A DNA stretch of 42,647 bases from the NCBI GenBank assembly GCA_021778035.1, contig JAJYCY010000009.1:10579-53225 (forward strand), in the 5' to 3' direction. The notes under the pieces were generated by a model. The model saw only the letters and a list, made by a program, of their open reading frames with translations. It had not been told where the DNA came from and ran no database searches. Both the position numbers and the translations under genes were made by a program. Positions 8,366-17,082 of this stretch are shown piece by piece. This DNA comes from Pseudomonadota bacterium (GTDB taxonomy: Bacteria > Pseudomonadota > Gammaproteobacteria > Acidiferrobacterales > UBA6901). The stretch's first letter is position 1. Each line of letters begins with the position of its first letter.

Positions 8366-9856
8366 ATGGAGGAACTGCCCGAAGCCCTGTTCAGTACCGC
8401 GCAGGTACTGGACATCGAGCGCCGCGCCACGTCCGGCCCGGTGACCGAACCACTCATGGAACGTGCCGGCCGCTCGGTGTTGACGCTGCTGCGCGGCCGC
8501 TGGCCGCGTGCCAGACGGGTCACGGTCATCTGCGGCCCGGGCAACAACGGTGGCGACGGCTACGTGGCAGCGCGCCTGGCGCGGGAGGCGGGCATGGCGG
8601 TGCAGGTGCTCAGTCCGGCGCCGCATGTGCGGTTGCAGGGCGATGCGGCGCATGCCCGCGGACGGCTGCTCGCCGCTGGCGTGGCAGTCGAACCGTTCAG
8701 TGCCGGAGCCCTCGGGGCTGCCGACGTGGTGGTGGATGCGCTGTTCGGTACCGGCCTGCAGCGTCCGGTCGAAGGCGAATGGCTCGCGGCGGTCCGCGCC
8801 ATCAATGCCTGCGGTGTGCCGGTGCTGTCGGTGGACCTGCCGTCCGGACTGGACGCTGACAGTGGCCGGATCCTCGGCGAGGCCGTGCGCGCGGATGTCA
8901 CCCAGTGCATGATCGTTCTCAAGCCCGGACTGTTCACCGGTTTCGGGCGTGAATGCTGCGGAGAGATCTGCCATGCCGGCCTCGATGTGCCGGCCGGGAT
9001 TTCCGCGGCGGTGATGCCGGCTGCGCGGCGCATCGTGCCGGCCAACCTGCGCCATCTGCTGCATCCGCGGCCGCGGCATGCCCACAAGGGAGGCGCTGGC
9101 CGCGTGCTGGTGGTCGGCGGCGGTCCGGGCATGGGCGGGGCAGCGCATCTGGCGGGCGTGGCCGCCTACCGGGCAGGGGCCGGACTGGTGACGGTCGCGA
9201 CCCATCCTGCGCATGCCGCGTGCCTCGCCCAGGGGCGGCCCGAACTCATCGTCCATGGAGTGGACGGACCAGCCGGTCTGGAGGTCCTGCTGGAACGGGC
9301 CGATGTCATTGCTGCCGGCCCCGGGCTCGGACAGGATCGCTGGGCGCAGGAACTGTGGGCGGTGCTGCGCACGGTCGAACGGCCGCTGGTGGTGGATGCG
9401 GACGCGCTGAATCTGCTCGCTGCCACGGCGTTTGTGCGTCAGGACTGGATTCTCACGCCACACCCCGGCGAGGCGGCGCGTCTGCTCGGGTGGTCCGCGG
9501 CAGATGTGCAGAACGACCGGTTTGCGGCGCTACGGCAAATCACCCGGCGCTATGGCGGCACATGCATCCTCAAGGGGTCGGGCAGCCTGGTGTGGGGCGG
9601 GGGAGATGAGCCGGTGTGGCTGTGCGACCGTGGCAATCCGGGCATGGCAAGCGGTGGCATGGGTGACGTGCTGACCGGGATTATCGCCGGCCTGCAGGCC
9701 CAGGGACTTCCGGCACTGCACGCCGCACGTATGGGTGTCTGGTGCCATGCGGCGGCGGCCGACGCGGCTGTCCGGCGTGATGGCGAGCGCGGACTGCTGG
9801 CGCTCGACCTGTTGCCCCGGGTGCGGGTGCTGGTAAATGAGCTGGCCCGCGCATGA
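8366..9856 (+). CDS. nnr: bifunctional NAD(P)H-hydrate epimerase / ADP-dependent dehydratase
   Basis: This repair enzyme converts both epimers of hydrated NAD(P)H back to NAD(P)H. Its 496 residues form two domains. The N-terminal epimerase (YjeF_N, about 1-215) contains GPGNNGGDGYVAARL. The C-terminal kinase-fold dehydratase (about 230-496) contains KGGAGRVLVVGGGPGMGGA, the DADALNLL block and GMASGGMGDVLTG. ATG 8366 is chosen; the frame is open to 8330, but that overlaps queG. No clear ribosome site precedes the ATG, which fits a leaderless transcript from the -10-like element at 8354. The gene overlaps tsaE by four bases (ATGA). Confidence 0.96.
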   Translation: MEELPEALFSTAQVLDIERRATSGPVTEPLMERAGRSVLTLLRGRWPRARRVTVICGPGNNGGDGYVAARLAREAGMAVQVLSPAPHVRLQGDAAHARGRLLAAGVAVEPFSAGALGAADVVVDALFGTGLQRPVEGEWLAAVRAINACGVPVLSVDLPSGLDADSGRILGEAVRADVTQCMIVLKPGLFTGFGRECCGEICHAGLDVPAGISAAVMPAARRIVPANLRHLLHPRPRHAHKGGAGRVLVVGGGPGMGGAAHLAGVAAYRAGAGLVTVATHPAHAACLAQGRPELIVHGVDGPAGLEVLLERADVIAAGPGLGQDRWAQELWAVLRTVERPLVVDADALNLLAATAFVRQDWILTPHPGEAARLLGWSAADVQNDRFAALRQITRRYGGTCILKGSGSLVWGGGDEPVWLCDRGNPGMASGGMGDVLTGIIAGLQAQGLPALHAARMGVWCHAAAADAAVRRDGERGLLALDLLPRVRVLVNELARA

Positions 9857-10308
9857 GCATTGTGCGCCGCGTGGACGATGAACGGGGCATGGAAGCGCTG
9901 GGGGCGGCGCTCGCGGCGCGGCTGATGCCGGCTGCGGTGATATTCCTGCACGGGGAGCTTGGCGCGGGCAAGACCACGCTGGTGCGCGGCCTGCTGCGCG
10001 CACTCGGGTACGCAGGTGCGGTGAAAAGCCCCACCTATACGCTGGTCGAGCCGTACGATCTTGATTGCGGCCGGCTCTACCATTTCGATCTCTATCGCAT
10101 GCAGGATCCCGCGGAACTGGAATTTCTCGGATTTCGTGATTATCTTGAAAATCATGCGACATGCATCGTCGAGTGGCCGGAACGCGGCGGCGCGATGCTG
10201 CCGGCAGCGGATATTGACGTTTTCATCAGCAGGGTTGATCATGCGCGCAGCGTGCAACTGGTTGCGAACAGTGACGGCGGGGCGGCACTCCTGAGCGGCC
10301 TTGAATGA
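9853..10308 (+). CDS. tsaE: tRNA threonylcarbamoyladenosine biosynthesis ATPase TsaE
   Basis: This is the ATPase partner of TsaB-TsaD, which builds the t6A base at position 37 of ANN-decoding tRNAs. The product has 151 residues. Walker A is GELGAGKTT (near residue 36), followed by SPTYTLVEPY and YHFDLYRM, which are typical of the family, and EWPERG near the Walker-B-like end. It starts inside the nnr stop codon and ends inside the amiC start codon (ATGA at both ends), so the three genes should be translationally coupled. The nnr-tsaE-amiC order is common in Gammaproteobacteria. Confidence 0.97.
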   Translation: MSIVRRVDDERGMEALGAALAARLMPAAVIFLHGELGAGKTTLVRGLLRALGYAGAVKSPTYTLVEPYDLDCGRLYHFDLYRMQDPAELEFLGFRDYLENHATCIVEWPERGGAMLPAADIDVFISRVDHARSVQLVANSDGGAALLSGLE

Positions 10309-11642
10309 GACCGGTACGCCTCGTCTTCTTTTTTTTCGCTGTTCTTCTGCTAATTCCCGTTCCGGGTCTGGCCCGCGTCGTATCGGTAGAGAATGTGCGC
10401 ATGTGGCCGGCGCCCGATTATACGCGGCTGGTGTTCGACCTCAGCGGATCAGTCGGTTACCGGCTGTTCACGCTCAGCAATCCCGACCGGGTGGTGATCG
10501 ACCTGCACGATGCACGGCTCGTGCACCCGTTGCCGGCGCTCGGCAACAACAGCGCGATCGTTGCCGGTCTGCGCAGCGGACCCCGTCCGGGCCACGGTGT
10601 GCGGATTGTCGTCGATCTGCGGCTTGCCGCCCAGCCCCGCAGCTTCCTGCTTAGACCCGCTGGCCCCTATGGTCACCGTCTGGTCATCGACCTGTACGAC
10701 CCGGCCAAGGCGGCGCGCGACCGGGCGCGTCTCAGGGCCATGGAGATAGCGCCGCCGTCGCGCGAATTTGTGGTGGTGATCGACCCTGGACACGGCGGCG
10801 ATGATCCGGGCGCTACCGGACATATGGGCACGGAAGAAAAGAACGTCGTGCTCGCGATTGCGCGCGATCTTGACCGGCTGGTGTCGGCACAGCCCGGCAT
10901 GAAGGCCATCATGACCCGTACCGGCGACTACTATGTGCCGCTGGTCACGCGGCGGCGCATGGCGCGCGGGGCGGACGTGTTCATCTCCATCCATGCCGAC
11001 TCCGATCCTGGCCGCAGTCCGGATGCCCGTGGCGCCTCGGTCTACGCGCTCTCGGAGCGGGGAGCGACCAGCGCGCTGGCAAAAGCGCTGGCCAGCAATG
11101 AAAACGGATCCGACTGGATCGGTGGCGTGAATCTGGGGGACGTGGAGAGTGGAGTGGGGCAGGTACTGGGGGATCTCACGAAATCAGCGACCATTGCCGA
11201 CAGCCTGAGGCTCGGAGATGACATGCTGCCCTATCTCCAGCGGGTGGCACCGCTGCATTCGCGCAAGGTCGAGCAGGCGGGTTTCGTGGTGCTCAAGTCG
11301 CCAGTGCCGTCGGTGCTGATTGAGACCGGGTTTATCTCCAATCCCCGCGACGAGCGCAGGCTGCGCAGCCCGGTTTTCCAGGAGGCCACCGCCCGTGCCA
11401 TATTCAAAGGATTGAGGCGGGCGGAGCCCTGGCTGCTGGCAAGACGCGGCGTTCCGCTCAGGATCGCGCGGGCTCCCGCCGCCCCGCATGAATATACCGT
11501 GCGCCCCGGGGATACCCTGATGCGCATTGCGCAGAGCCATGGCACTACCGTCGCGGCGCTGCGTAACGCCAATCGCCTGCGGGGCAGCACGATCTTCAGC
11601 GGCATGCAGCTGCGCATCCCGGCAGCCGGCGGGCGCGGCTGA
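10305..11642 (+). CDS. amiC: N-acetylmuramoyl-L-alanine amidase (AmiC type) with C-terminal LysM
   Basis: This periplasmic zinc amidase cuts septal peptidoglycan so that daughter cells separate. The 445-residue product has a signal peptide (1-24, long Phe/Leu core), an AMIN targeting domain (about 25-140) and an Amidase_3 domain (about 155-385). Zinc-site motifs visible are DPGHGG (H163), ISIHADS and the catalytic glutamate region VLIETGFISN. One LysM peptidoglycan-binding repeat closes the protein (about 396-440, YTVRPGDTLMRIA). E. coli AmiC lacks LysM, but such a tail is common in other Gammaproteobacteria. It is the last gene of the nnr-tsaE-amiC unit; mutL, which often follows, is absent here. 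Confidence 0.96.
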   Translation: MRPVRLVFFFFAVLLLIPVPGLARVVSVENVRMWPAPDYTRLVFDLSGSVGYRLFTLSNPDRVVIDLHDARLVHPLPALGNNSAIVAGLRSGPRPGHGVRIVVDLRLAAQPRSFLLRPAGPYGHRLVIDLYDPAKAARDRARLRAMEIAPPSREFVVVIDPGHGGDDPGATGHMGTEEKNVVLAIARDLDRLVSAQPGMKAIMTRTGDYYVPLVTRRRMARGADVFISIHADSDPGRSPDARGASVYALSERGATSALAKALASNENGSDWIGGVNLGDVESGVGQVLGDLTKSATIADSLRLGDDMLPYLQRVAPLHSRKVEQAGFVVLKSPVPSVLIETGFISNPRDERRLRSPVFQEATARAIFKGLRRAEPWLLARRGVPLRIARAPAAPHEYTVRPGDTLMRIAQSHGTTVAALRNANRLRGSTIFSGMQLRIPAAGGRG

Positions 11643-11733
11643 AGGCTGCGGTGGCGGGCGGTACGGCTGCAGGCGGCGGTGCTGTAGCGTCTGCCGGCAG
11701 CAACATTTTGCACAATGACAGAAGGGAGGGGAG

Positions 11734-13104
11734 ATGAGCCTGTTACGGACCAAGCCGATCAATGCAGACATGCACTGCGATACCGGCCTGCGACGCTGTC
11801 TGACCGCTTTTGACCTGACGCTGCTCGGCATAGGTGCGATCATCGGCGCCGGCATATTCGTGCTGACCGGTATCGCGGCGGCGACGCGGGCGGGCCCGGC
11901 AATCGTGCTGTCTTTCGTGGTATCGGGGTTCGCCTGCGCATTTTCGGCCCTGTCCTATGCCGAGCTGGCCTCCAGCATCGGGGGCTGCGGCAGCGCCTAC
12001 GGCTATGCCTATGCCGGCCTGGGAGAACTGGTTGCCTGGATCATCGGCTGGGATCTCATTCTCGAGTACGGAGTGGCGGTGGCCGTGGTGGCGATCGGCT
12101 GGTCAGGATATGCCAACAATGCGTTGACGGCGGCCGGGCTGCACATTCCGGCGGCGCTGCTCAAGGGGCCTATCGATGGCGGAATCGTCAATCTGCCGGC
12201 CGCGCTCATCGTGCTCGCGCTGAGCGGGCTGCTTGCGGCCGGTGTGCGCCAGAGCGCGCGGTTCAACGCCATCATGGTTCTGGTGAAGGTGCTGGCGATC
12301 GCGACCTTTATCGCGGTGGCGGTGCCCAACGTGCAGCCGCACAACTGGCACCCGTTCATGCCGTTCGGCTGGCATGGCGTGATGGGCGGGGCTGCGCTGA
12401 TATTCTTTGCCTACATCGGGTTCGATGCGGTATCGACGGCGGCGGAGGAGGCGGTGAATCCGACGCGCGACCTGCCGATCGGCATCCTGGTCTCGCTTGC
12501 GGTGTGCACGGTGATCTACATAGTCGTTGCCGGACTGCTTACGGGGATCGTGCCCTACGGCACGCTCAATGTTTCATCGCCCGTTGCCGAGTCGATGCTG
12601 CGCCTCGGCTACCGGTGGGCATCGGCGGTGGTTGCGGCCGGCGCCATTGCCGGGCTCACGACGGTCATGCTGGTGCTGTACTATGGACTTACCCGCATCT
12701 TCCTTTCGATGTCCCGCGACGGCCTGCTGCCGCCGGTATTTTCGGCGATCCACCCACGCACGCATACGCCCCTGCGGGTGATTCTGGCGAGCGGTCTGCT
12801 GATCGCCGCCGTCGCCGGTTTCACACCGATCGGAGATGTGGCGGAGCTCGTCAACATCGGAACGCTGGCCGCGTTCGTGCTGGTGTGCTGCGGCGTCATC
12901 GTCCTGCGCCGCACCCGCCCGCAGCTCAAGCGACCCTTCCGGACCCCGTGGAGCCCGGCGATACCGCTGCTGGGGGTAGCGTTCTGCCTCTACCTGATGG
13001 CGAGCCTGCCGTTGATCACCTGGATGCGTTTCGTGATCTGGCTTGTCATCGGGCTGGCGATCTACTTCGGGTATTCACGCCGGCACAGCTCGCTGAACGC
13101 CTGA
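11734..13104 (+). CDS. APC family amino acid permease (cationic amino acid transporter-like)
   Basis: This is an inner membrane secondary transporter of 456 residues with about 12 predicted hydrophobic segments. The first helix carries GIGAIIGAGIFVLTG, the signature of the APC fold, and helix 6 contains FFAYIGFDAVSTAAEEAVNPTRDLPIG, characteristic of the YfnA/CAT subgroup. The likely substrates are amino acids such as branched or cationic ones, but the exact substrate cannot be read from sequence. A very strong ribosome site (AGGGAGGGGAG) directly precedes ATG 11734. It follows amiC after 91 bp without a visible terminator and converges on glnD with a 21-bp gap. Confidence 0.93.
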   Translation: MSLLRTKPINADMHCDTGLRRCLTAFDLTLLGIGAIIGAGIFVLTGIAAATRAGPAIVLSFVVSGFACAFSALSYAELASSIGGCGSAYGYAYAGLGELVAWIIGWDLILEYGVAVAVVAIGWSGYANNALTAAGLHIPAALLKGPIDGGIVNLPAALIVLALSGLLAAGVRQSARFNAIMVLVKVLAIATFIAVAVPNVQPHNWHPFMPFGWHGVMGGAALIFFAYIGFDAVSTAAEEAVNPTRDLPIGILVSLAVCTVIYIVVAGLLTGIVPYGTLNVSSPVAESMLRLGYRWASAVVAAGAIAGLTTVMLVLYYGLTRIFLSMSRDGLLPPVFSAIHPRTHTPLRVILASGLLIAAVAGFTPIGDVAELVNIGTLAAFVLVCCGVIVLRRTRPQLKRPFRTPWSPAIPLLGVAFCLYLMASLPLITWMRFVIWLVIGLAIYFGYSRRHSSLNA

Positions 13105-13125
13105 TCGCGGTCCGCGCGCAGCCGG

Positions 13126-15846
13126 TCAGAATTCAGTGATCCGGGCGCCGTGCTGTGCCGCATCACCTGCGCTTGCCGGATCCAGGCGCTCCCTGATGCC
13201 GGTGTCGAGGCACGCCTGGCGCGCCGGGTCGGTGATCGGCTCGCCATCGCGGTCGACGACGTAGAAGATGTCCTCGGCACGTTCCCCGTAGGTCGCCACC
13301 TTGGCAGTCACCAGCCGTGTGCGGCAGTGCTGCAGCGCGAGCGCAATCTGGTACAGCAGGCCGGGCCGGTCCTGCGCGATGACCTCCATCATCGTCTGCT
13401 GCCCGCCAGGGGCGGTGGCAAAGCTGACCTTCGTGGCGATCGGAAAATGGCGCAGCAGCCGCGGCAGGCGCGCGTTTTTCAGGTCCCGCCCGGGTTTCGG
13501 CGACTGCAGCTGGGCCCGCATCGCGGCTTCAAGCTGTTCCAGCTGCCCGGGGTCGGTGACCGGATTGCCGTTGTGGTCGAGGACGACGAAGGTATCGAGC
13601 GCAAAGCCCGATCCGGTGGTATGGATGCGTGCGTCCATGATCGAGAGGTTCAGGCGGTCGAATCCTCCGGTGATCACGGCAAACAGGTCGTCGCGGTCAG
13701 GGGTGAACACCAGGAACTCGGTGCCGCCGGCACCCGGGTGGAACCGGGCCGCGACCAGCGGAAGGTCAGAGACCATGGTGGTGGCCATCTTGTCCGCATG
13801 CCAGGCGAGCGCTTCGGGCTCGTGGCGCAGGAAGTAGTCGTTGTCCATTCGCGCCCAGTGGCGGCGCACCAGATCAAAGTCTGCGCCCCGGTTTGCGAGG
13901 ATACGCAGGACCTCTTCCTTGAGGTCGCTGATGCGTTCCTCGAGATCGATCGGCTGTGCGAAGCCGCGGCGCAGCACCCGGGCCGTGGCCGAGTGCAGCT
14001 GCGACAGCAGGCGGTCCTTCCACACGTTCCACACGGTGGGGCTCGTCGCGCGCATGTCGGCCACGGTCAGGAGGTAGAGGTTGTCCAGACGTTCCTGGTC
14101 TCCAACCTTCTGGGCGAATTCCAGGACTACCCCGGGATCGGTGATGTCCCGGCGCTGCGCGGTCCAGGACATGACCAGGTGATTGCGCACGAGCCAGCTG
14201 ACGAAGCGCGTGTCGTATTCGCTGAGACCATGGATTTCGCAGAATGCACGCGCTTCTTCCTCGCCGAGGGCGGAATGGTCGCCGCCGCGGCCCTTGGCGA
14301 TGTCATGGAAAATTCCCGCGATGTACAGCCGCTCAGGCTTGACCAGATTCTGGATCAGCTGGCTTGCCATCGGAAATTCGTCGCGGAACTGCGGTACCGT
14401 AAAGCGGCGCAGGTTGCGTACGACGAACAGCGTGTGTTCGTCGACGGTGTAGGCATGGAAAAGATCATGCTGCATCTGTCCGACGATGTGCCCGAATGCC
14501 GGTATGTAGGCCGCCAGTACGCCGTAGGCATTCATGCGCCGCAGGGCGTGAGTAATGCCCTGGGGCTGGCGCAGGATTTCCATGAACAGGCCGCGGCAGG
14601 CGATGTCCTGGCGGAAACGGCTGTTCACCCGGTGCAGGTTTTCGCGCAGCAGCCGTATGGTCTCGGCGCGCACGCCCCTGAGGGAGGGGTGCTGCTCGAG
14701 CACCAGGAACAGCTCGAGGATCGCATACGGAGATTTCTCGAAGACATCCCTGCGGGTTACTTCAAGAAATTCGTCGCGTGCCTGGAAGCGCCGGCTGATC
14801 GGTCGCACCGGTTTCCTGCCAGGGCTGAGAATGGCCTCCTGGAAATGCTGCAGGAGGATTTCATTGAGCAGTGACAGCTCCTTCACGGTGCGGTAGTAGT
14901 GCTTCATGAACTGCTCGACGGCAAGACTTCCGGGCTGGTCGGCATATCCCGCGTGCCGCGCAAGCGTCGCCTGGTAGTCGAACAGCAGCCGGTCATCGCG
15001 GTGTCCGGCTAGGTAGTGGATCCCGCAGCGCAGCTGTGCCAGAAGCTGCCGCCCGCGGGTGAGGGTGCGGTATTCGGACTCGCTCAGGAACTGCAGCGCC
15101 ACCAGGTCGTGCAGGGTCGCAGTGCCGAACTGGCGCTGCGTCACCCAGGAGATCATCTGGATATCGCGCAGGCCGCCAGGCCCTTCCTTGATGTTCGGCT
15201 CGAGCCGGTAGATGGCATCATCGAAATGATGGTGGCGCTCGGTCTGTTCCTGCAGCTTGGCCTGGAAGAACTTCCGGCTGGGCCAGATGCGGTCCGGACC
15301 GGTGACCGCGCGCATCTCGTCGAACAGTGCCGCGTCTCCGCAGAGGTATCTCGCTTCCATGAGGTTCGTGGCGACCGTGATGTCCTTGCGCGCTTCGCGT
15401 ACGCAGTCTTTCAGCGTGCGCACGCTGTGTCCCACCTCAAGACCCATGTCCCAGAGAAACCCGAGCAGCATCCGGGAAAATTCCCTGGCGCCCGGGTGTG
15501 TGCTCTTTTCCAGCAGGATGAGCAGGTCTATGTCAGAGGCGGGGTAGAGTTCGCCACGACCGTAGCCGCCGACGGCAGCAAGCGCTGTGCGCCCGCAGCC
15601 CTGTGCGAACTGCATGTGCAGCGACCAGACACGGGATAGCAGCTGGTCGACCAGCCAGGCATGGATGTGCAGGATGTCCTGGACTGCAGCGCCAGCGAGA
15701 TAGCGCTCCCTGAGCAGTGCGCGTCCGGTGCGCAGCGCACCACGGAACAGGGGCAGCGCCCCGGTCGCCGGCCGGCCGTCCGGAAGCGCAGCCAGACTGG
15801 CATCAAACTGCCGCGGGTCAAATATATCCTGTCTGTGCAGGGACAT
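13126..15846 (-). CDS. glnD: [protein-PII] uridylyltransferase / uridylyl-removing enzyme
   Basis: This is the glutamine sensor that adds UMP to PII proteins under nitrogen limitation and removes it when glutamine is plentiful. The 906 residues have the full architecture: a nucleotidyltransferase domain with GGYGRGEL (93-100) and catalytic D105/D107, a UTase helical linker, an HD hydrolase domain with FHDIAKGRGGDHS (H514, D515), and two C-terminal ACT domains (VITGGFDRLNLSIMDA and EVIAQDRPGLLYQIALAL). The ribosome site AGGA lies close before ATG 15846. It is downstream of map on the same strand, the same order as in E. coli, with a 73-bp gap. No PII gene is in the window. Confidence 0.97.
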   Translation of the reverse strand: MSLHRQDIFDPRQFDASLAALPDGRPATGALPLFRGALRTGRALLRERYLAGAAVQDILHIHAWLVDQLLSRVWSLHMQFAQGCGRTALAAVGGYGRGELYPASDIDLLILLEKSTHPGAREFSRMLLGFLWDMGLEVGHSVRTLKDCVREARKDITVATNLMEARYLCGDAALFDEMRAVTGPDRIWPSRKFFQAKLQEQTERHHHFDDAIYRLEPNIKEGPGGLRDIQMISWVTQRQFGTATLHDLVALQFLSESEYRTLTRGRQLLAQLRCGIHYLAGHRDDRLLFDYQATLARHAGYADQPGSLAVEQFMKHYYRTVKELSLLNEILLQHFQEAILSPGRKPVRPISRRFQARDEFLEVTRRDVFEKSPYAILELFLVLEQHPSLRGVRAETIRLLRENLHRVNSRFRQDIACRGLFMEILRQPQGITHALRRMNAYGVLAAYIPAFGHIVGQMQHDLFHAYTVDEHTLFVVRNLRRFTVPQFRDEFPMASQLIQNLVKPERLYIAGIFHDIAKGRGGDHSALGEEEARAFCEIHGLSEYDTRFVSWLVRNHLVMSWTAQRRDITDPGVVLEFAQKVGDQERLDNLYLLTVADMRATSPTVWNVWKDRLLSQLHSATARVLRRGFAQPIDLEERISDLKEEVLRILANRGADFDLVRRHWARMDNDYFLRHEPEALAWHADKMATTMVSDLPLVAARFHPGAGGTEFLVFTPDRDDLFAVITGGFDRLNLSIMDARIHTTGSGFALDTFVVLDHNGNPVTDPGQLEQLEAAMRAQLQSPKPGRDLKNARLPRLLRHFPIATKVSFATAPGGQQTMMEVIAQDRPGLLYQIALALQHCRTRLVTAKVATYGERAEDIFYVVDRDGEPITDPARQACLDTGIRERLDPASAGDAAQHGARITEF

Positions 15847-15892
15847 GCTGGTCCTGGCCGGCCGTGGGGCCTCAGATCGGTTGATTCCGCCG

Positions 15893-15906
15893 GTCCGGTA
15901 CCGGAC
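15893..15906. repeat. 14-bp perfect palindrome in the map-glnD gap
   Basis: GTCCGGTACCGGAC reads the same on both strands. It lies in the 73-bp spacer between the map stop and the glnD start. It could form a small hairpin only with a very tight loop, so a dimeric protein-binding site is as likely as an RNA structure, and chance is possible in GC-rich DNA. Confidence 0.4.
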
Positions 15907-15919
15907 GACTCCCTCTCCT

Positions 15920-16687
15920 TTACAGACCGTCTCCCGGGAGCTGGGTGAGCACTTCGTGACCGGTCTCGGTGACGAGGATGGTGTGTTCCCACTGCGCAGA
16001 CAGGCTATGGTCGCGGGTCACTACCGTCCAGTCGTCCGGCAGCAGCCGCACCTGCCTGCCGCCGGCATTGATCATCGGTTCGATGGTGAGGGTCATGCCC
16101 GGTGCGAGCTCCATGCCGGTGCCGGGTTGCCCGAAATGCAGCACCTGCGGCTCCTCGTGGAACTGGCGGCCGATGCCGTGGCCGCAGTATTCACGCACCA
16201 CCGAGCAGCCGTTCTGTTCGGCATGGGTCTGGATGGCATGCCCGATGTCGCCGAGACGCACGCCCGCCTTGACGATCGCGATGCCCCGGCACATGCATTC
16301 ATGGCTCACCTGGGTCACCCGGCGGGCCTGGATCGAGGGTTCGCCGACAAAGAACATCTTGCTGGTGTCGCCGTGGTACTGGTCCTTGATCACCGTGATG
16401 TCGATATTGACGATGTCCCCTTTCTTGAGCACTCGTTCCCCGGGTATCCCGTGGCAGACCTGGTGGTTTACCGAGGTGCAGATCGACCTGGGGAAACCGT
16501 GATAGTTGAGCGGCGCGGGAATGGCATGCTGGACGTTGACGATATGATCATGACAGATGCGGTCGAGTTCGCCGGTGGTTACGCCCGGCTGCACGTGCGG
16601 GCCGATCATCTGCAGTACTTCGGCCGCCAGGCGGCCTGCGACACGCATTTTCTCGATTTCTTCGGGACTCTTTATGGTGACGGGCAT
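15920..16687 (-). CDS. map: methionine aminopeptidase, type I
   Basis: This enzyme removes the initiator methionine from nascent proteins. The product has 255 residues, close to the 264 of E. coli Map. The metal ligands are recognisable: aspartates in NIDITVIKDQYHGDTSKMF, the histidine in the GIGRQFHEEP region, the glutamate in LTIEPMIN and the last glutamate in SAQWEHTILVTE. The start MPVTIKSPEEIEKM at 16687 matches the family N-terminus; the frame is open for another 99 codons upstream, but that reading runs into the rpsB promoter and lacks any recognisable domain. No strong ribosome site is seen. The gene is divergent from rpsB, the classical arrangement. Confidence 0.97.
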   Translation of the reverse strand: MPVTIKSPEEIEKMRVAGRLAAEVLQMIGPHVQPGVTTGELDRICHDHIVNVQHAIPAPLNYHGFPRSICTSVNHQVCHGIPGERVLKKGDIVNIDITVIKDQYHGDTSKMFFVGEPSIQARRVTQVSHECMCRGIAIVKAGVRLGDIGHAIQTHAEQNGCSVVREYCGHGIGRQFHEEPQVLHFGQPGTGMELAPGMTLTIEPMINAGGRQVRLLPDDWTVVTRDHSLSAQWEHTILVTETGHEVLTQLPGDGL

Positions 16688-16893
16688 GTTCTGCGGGTAT
16701 CCGGATTCCGGGATAAAGCCCCGGGTTGGAATCAGTCGATATAGCGGCACTTTATCACGGACGCCACCAAACCTCCCATTTGTGCGGCCCGCGTGCGCCG
16801 GGTTCGGCGCATCCGGCGGAGCGCCCCCGGAACGGGGCAGGGCCGCTGCGGCGGGCGGGGTTGCCCGAGGACCCGCCCCTGAATGGATACACG

Positions 16894-16923
16894 TTGCCGC
16901 TGGACCCATGATTATGGTATAAA
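16894..16923 (+). promoter_or_regulatory. rpsB operon promoter
   Basis: TTGCCG at 16894-16899 and TATAAA at 16918-16923 are separated by 18 bp, a good sigma70 match and the best promoter in the window. Transcription would start near 16930, giving a leader of about 150 nt before the rpsB ATG. A GC-rich segment (GCCGCG) follows the -10, as in stringently controlled ribosomal promoters; that link is inference. Confidence 0.65.
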
Positions 16924-16983
16924 GCCGCGTTTTCAGGCAGTTAATCCCGGCCGGGCGATACCGCTCGGTCCGGAAAACACACA

Positions 16984-17075
16984 CGTGATCCGGCCATGGC
17001 CATCCGGGTGCCGACCGGCAGAGTTTGCCGGGCGGTTGGATGTTCCTGGATCACGGCGGAAAAACCCGACCGGAG
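16984..17075 (+). promoter_or_regulatory. structured rpsB mRNA leader, candidate S2 autoregulatory element
   Basis: Three helices can be read by eye. P1 pairs CGTGATCC (16984-16991) with GGATCACG (17048-17055), eight perfect pairs. P2 is a hairpin CCGGCA/TGCCGG (17015-17020 / 17026-17031) with loop GAGTT. P3 pairs CGGTTGG (17033-17039), inside P1, with CCGACCG (17066-17072), outside P1 and touching the Shine-Dalgarno GGAG (17072-17075); together with P1 this is a pseudoknot. S2-mediated feedback through the rpsB leader is established in E. coli; that this leader does the same is inference. Confidence 0.55.
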
Positions 17076-17082
17076 ACAATCC

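Larger units (their letters stand above)
16688..17082. other. map-rpsB divergent intergenic region
   Basis: These 395 bp hold no convincing gene. On the minus strand, TATATC (complement of 16738-16743) is a possible map -10 without a good -35. A small hairpin TGCGCC/GGCGCA lies at 16794-16811. The right part holds the rpsB promoter (16894-16923) and its structured leader. The stretch 16745-16890 is GC-rich, and I see nothing else in it. Confidence 0.6.

Noticed and set aside
13150-14874. 574-codon plus-strand frame opposite glnD.
   Set aside because: It is the antisense reading of glnD, which carries all expected catalytic motifs; no domain is visible in the opposite frame.
16688-16984. Upstream extension of map by 99 codons.
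   Set aside because: The family start MPVTIKSPEEIEKM at 16687 gives the normal length, and the extension would run across the rpsB promoter.
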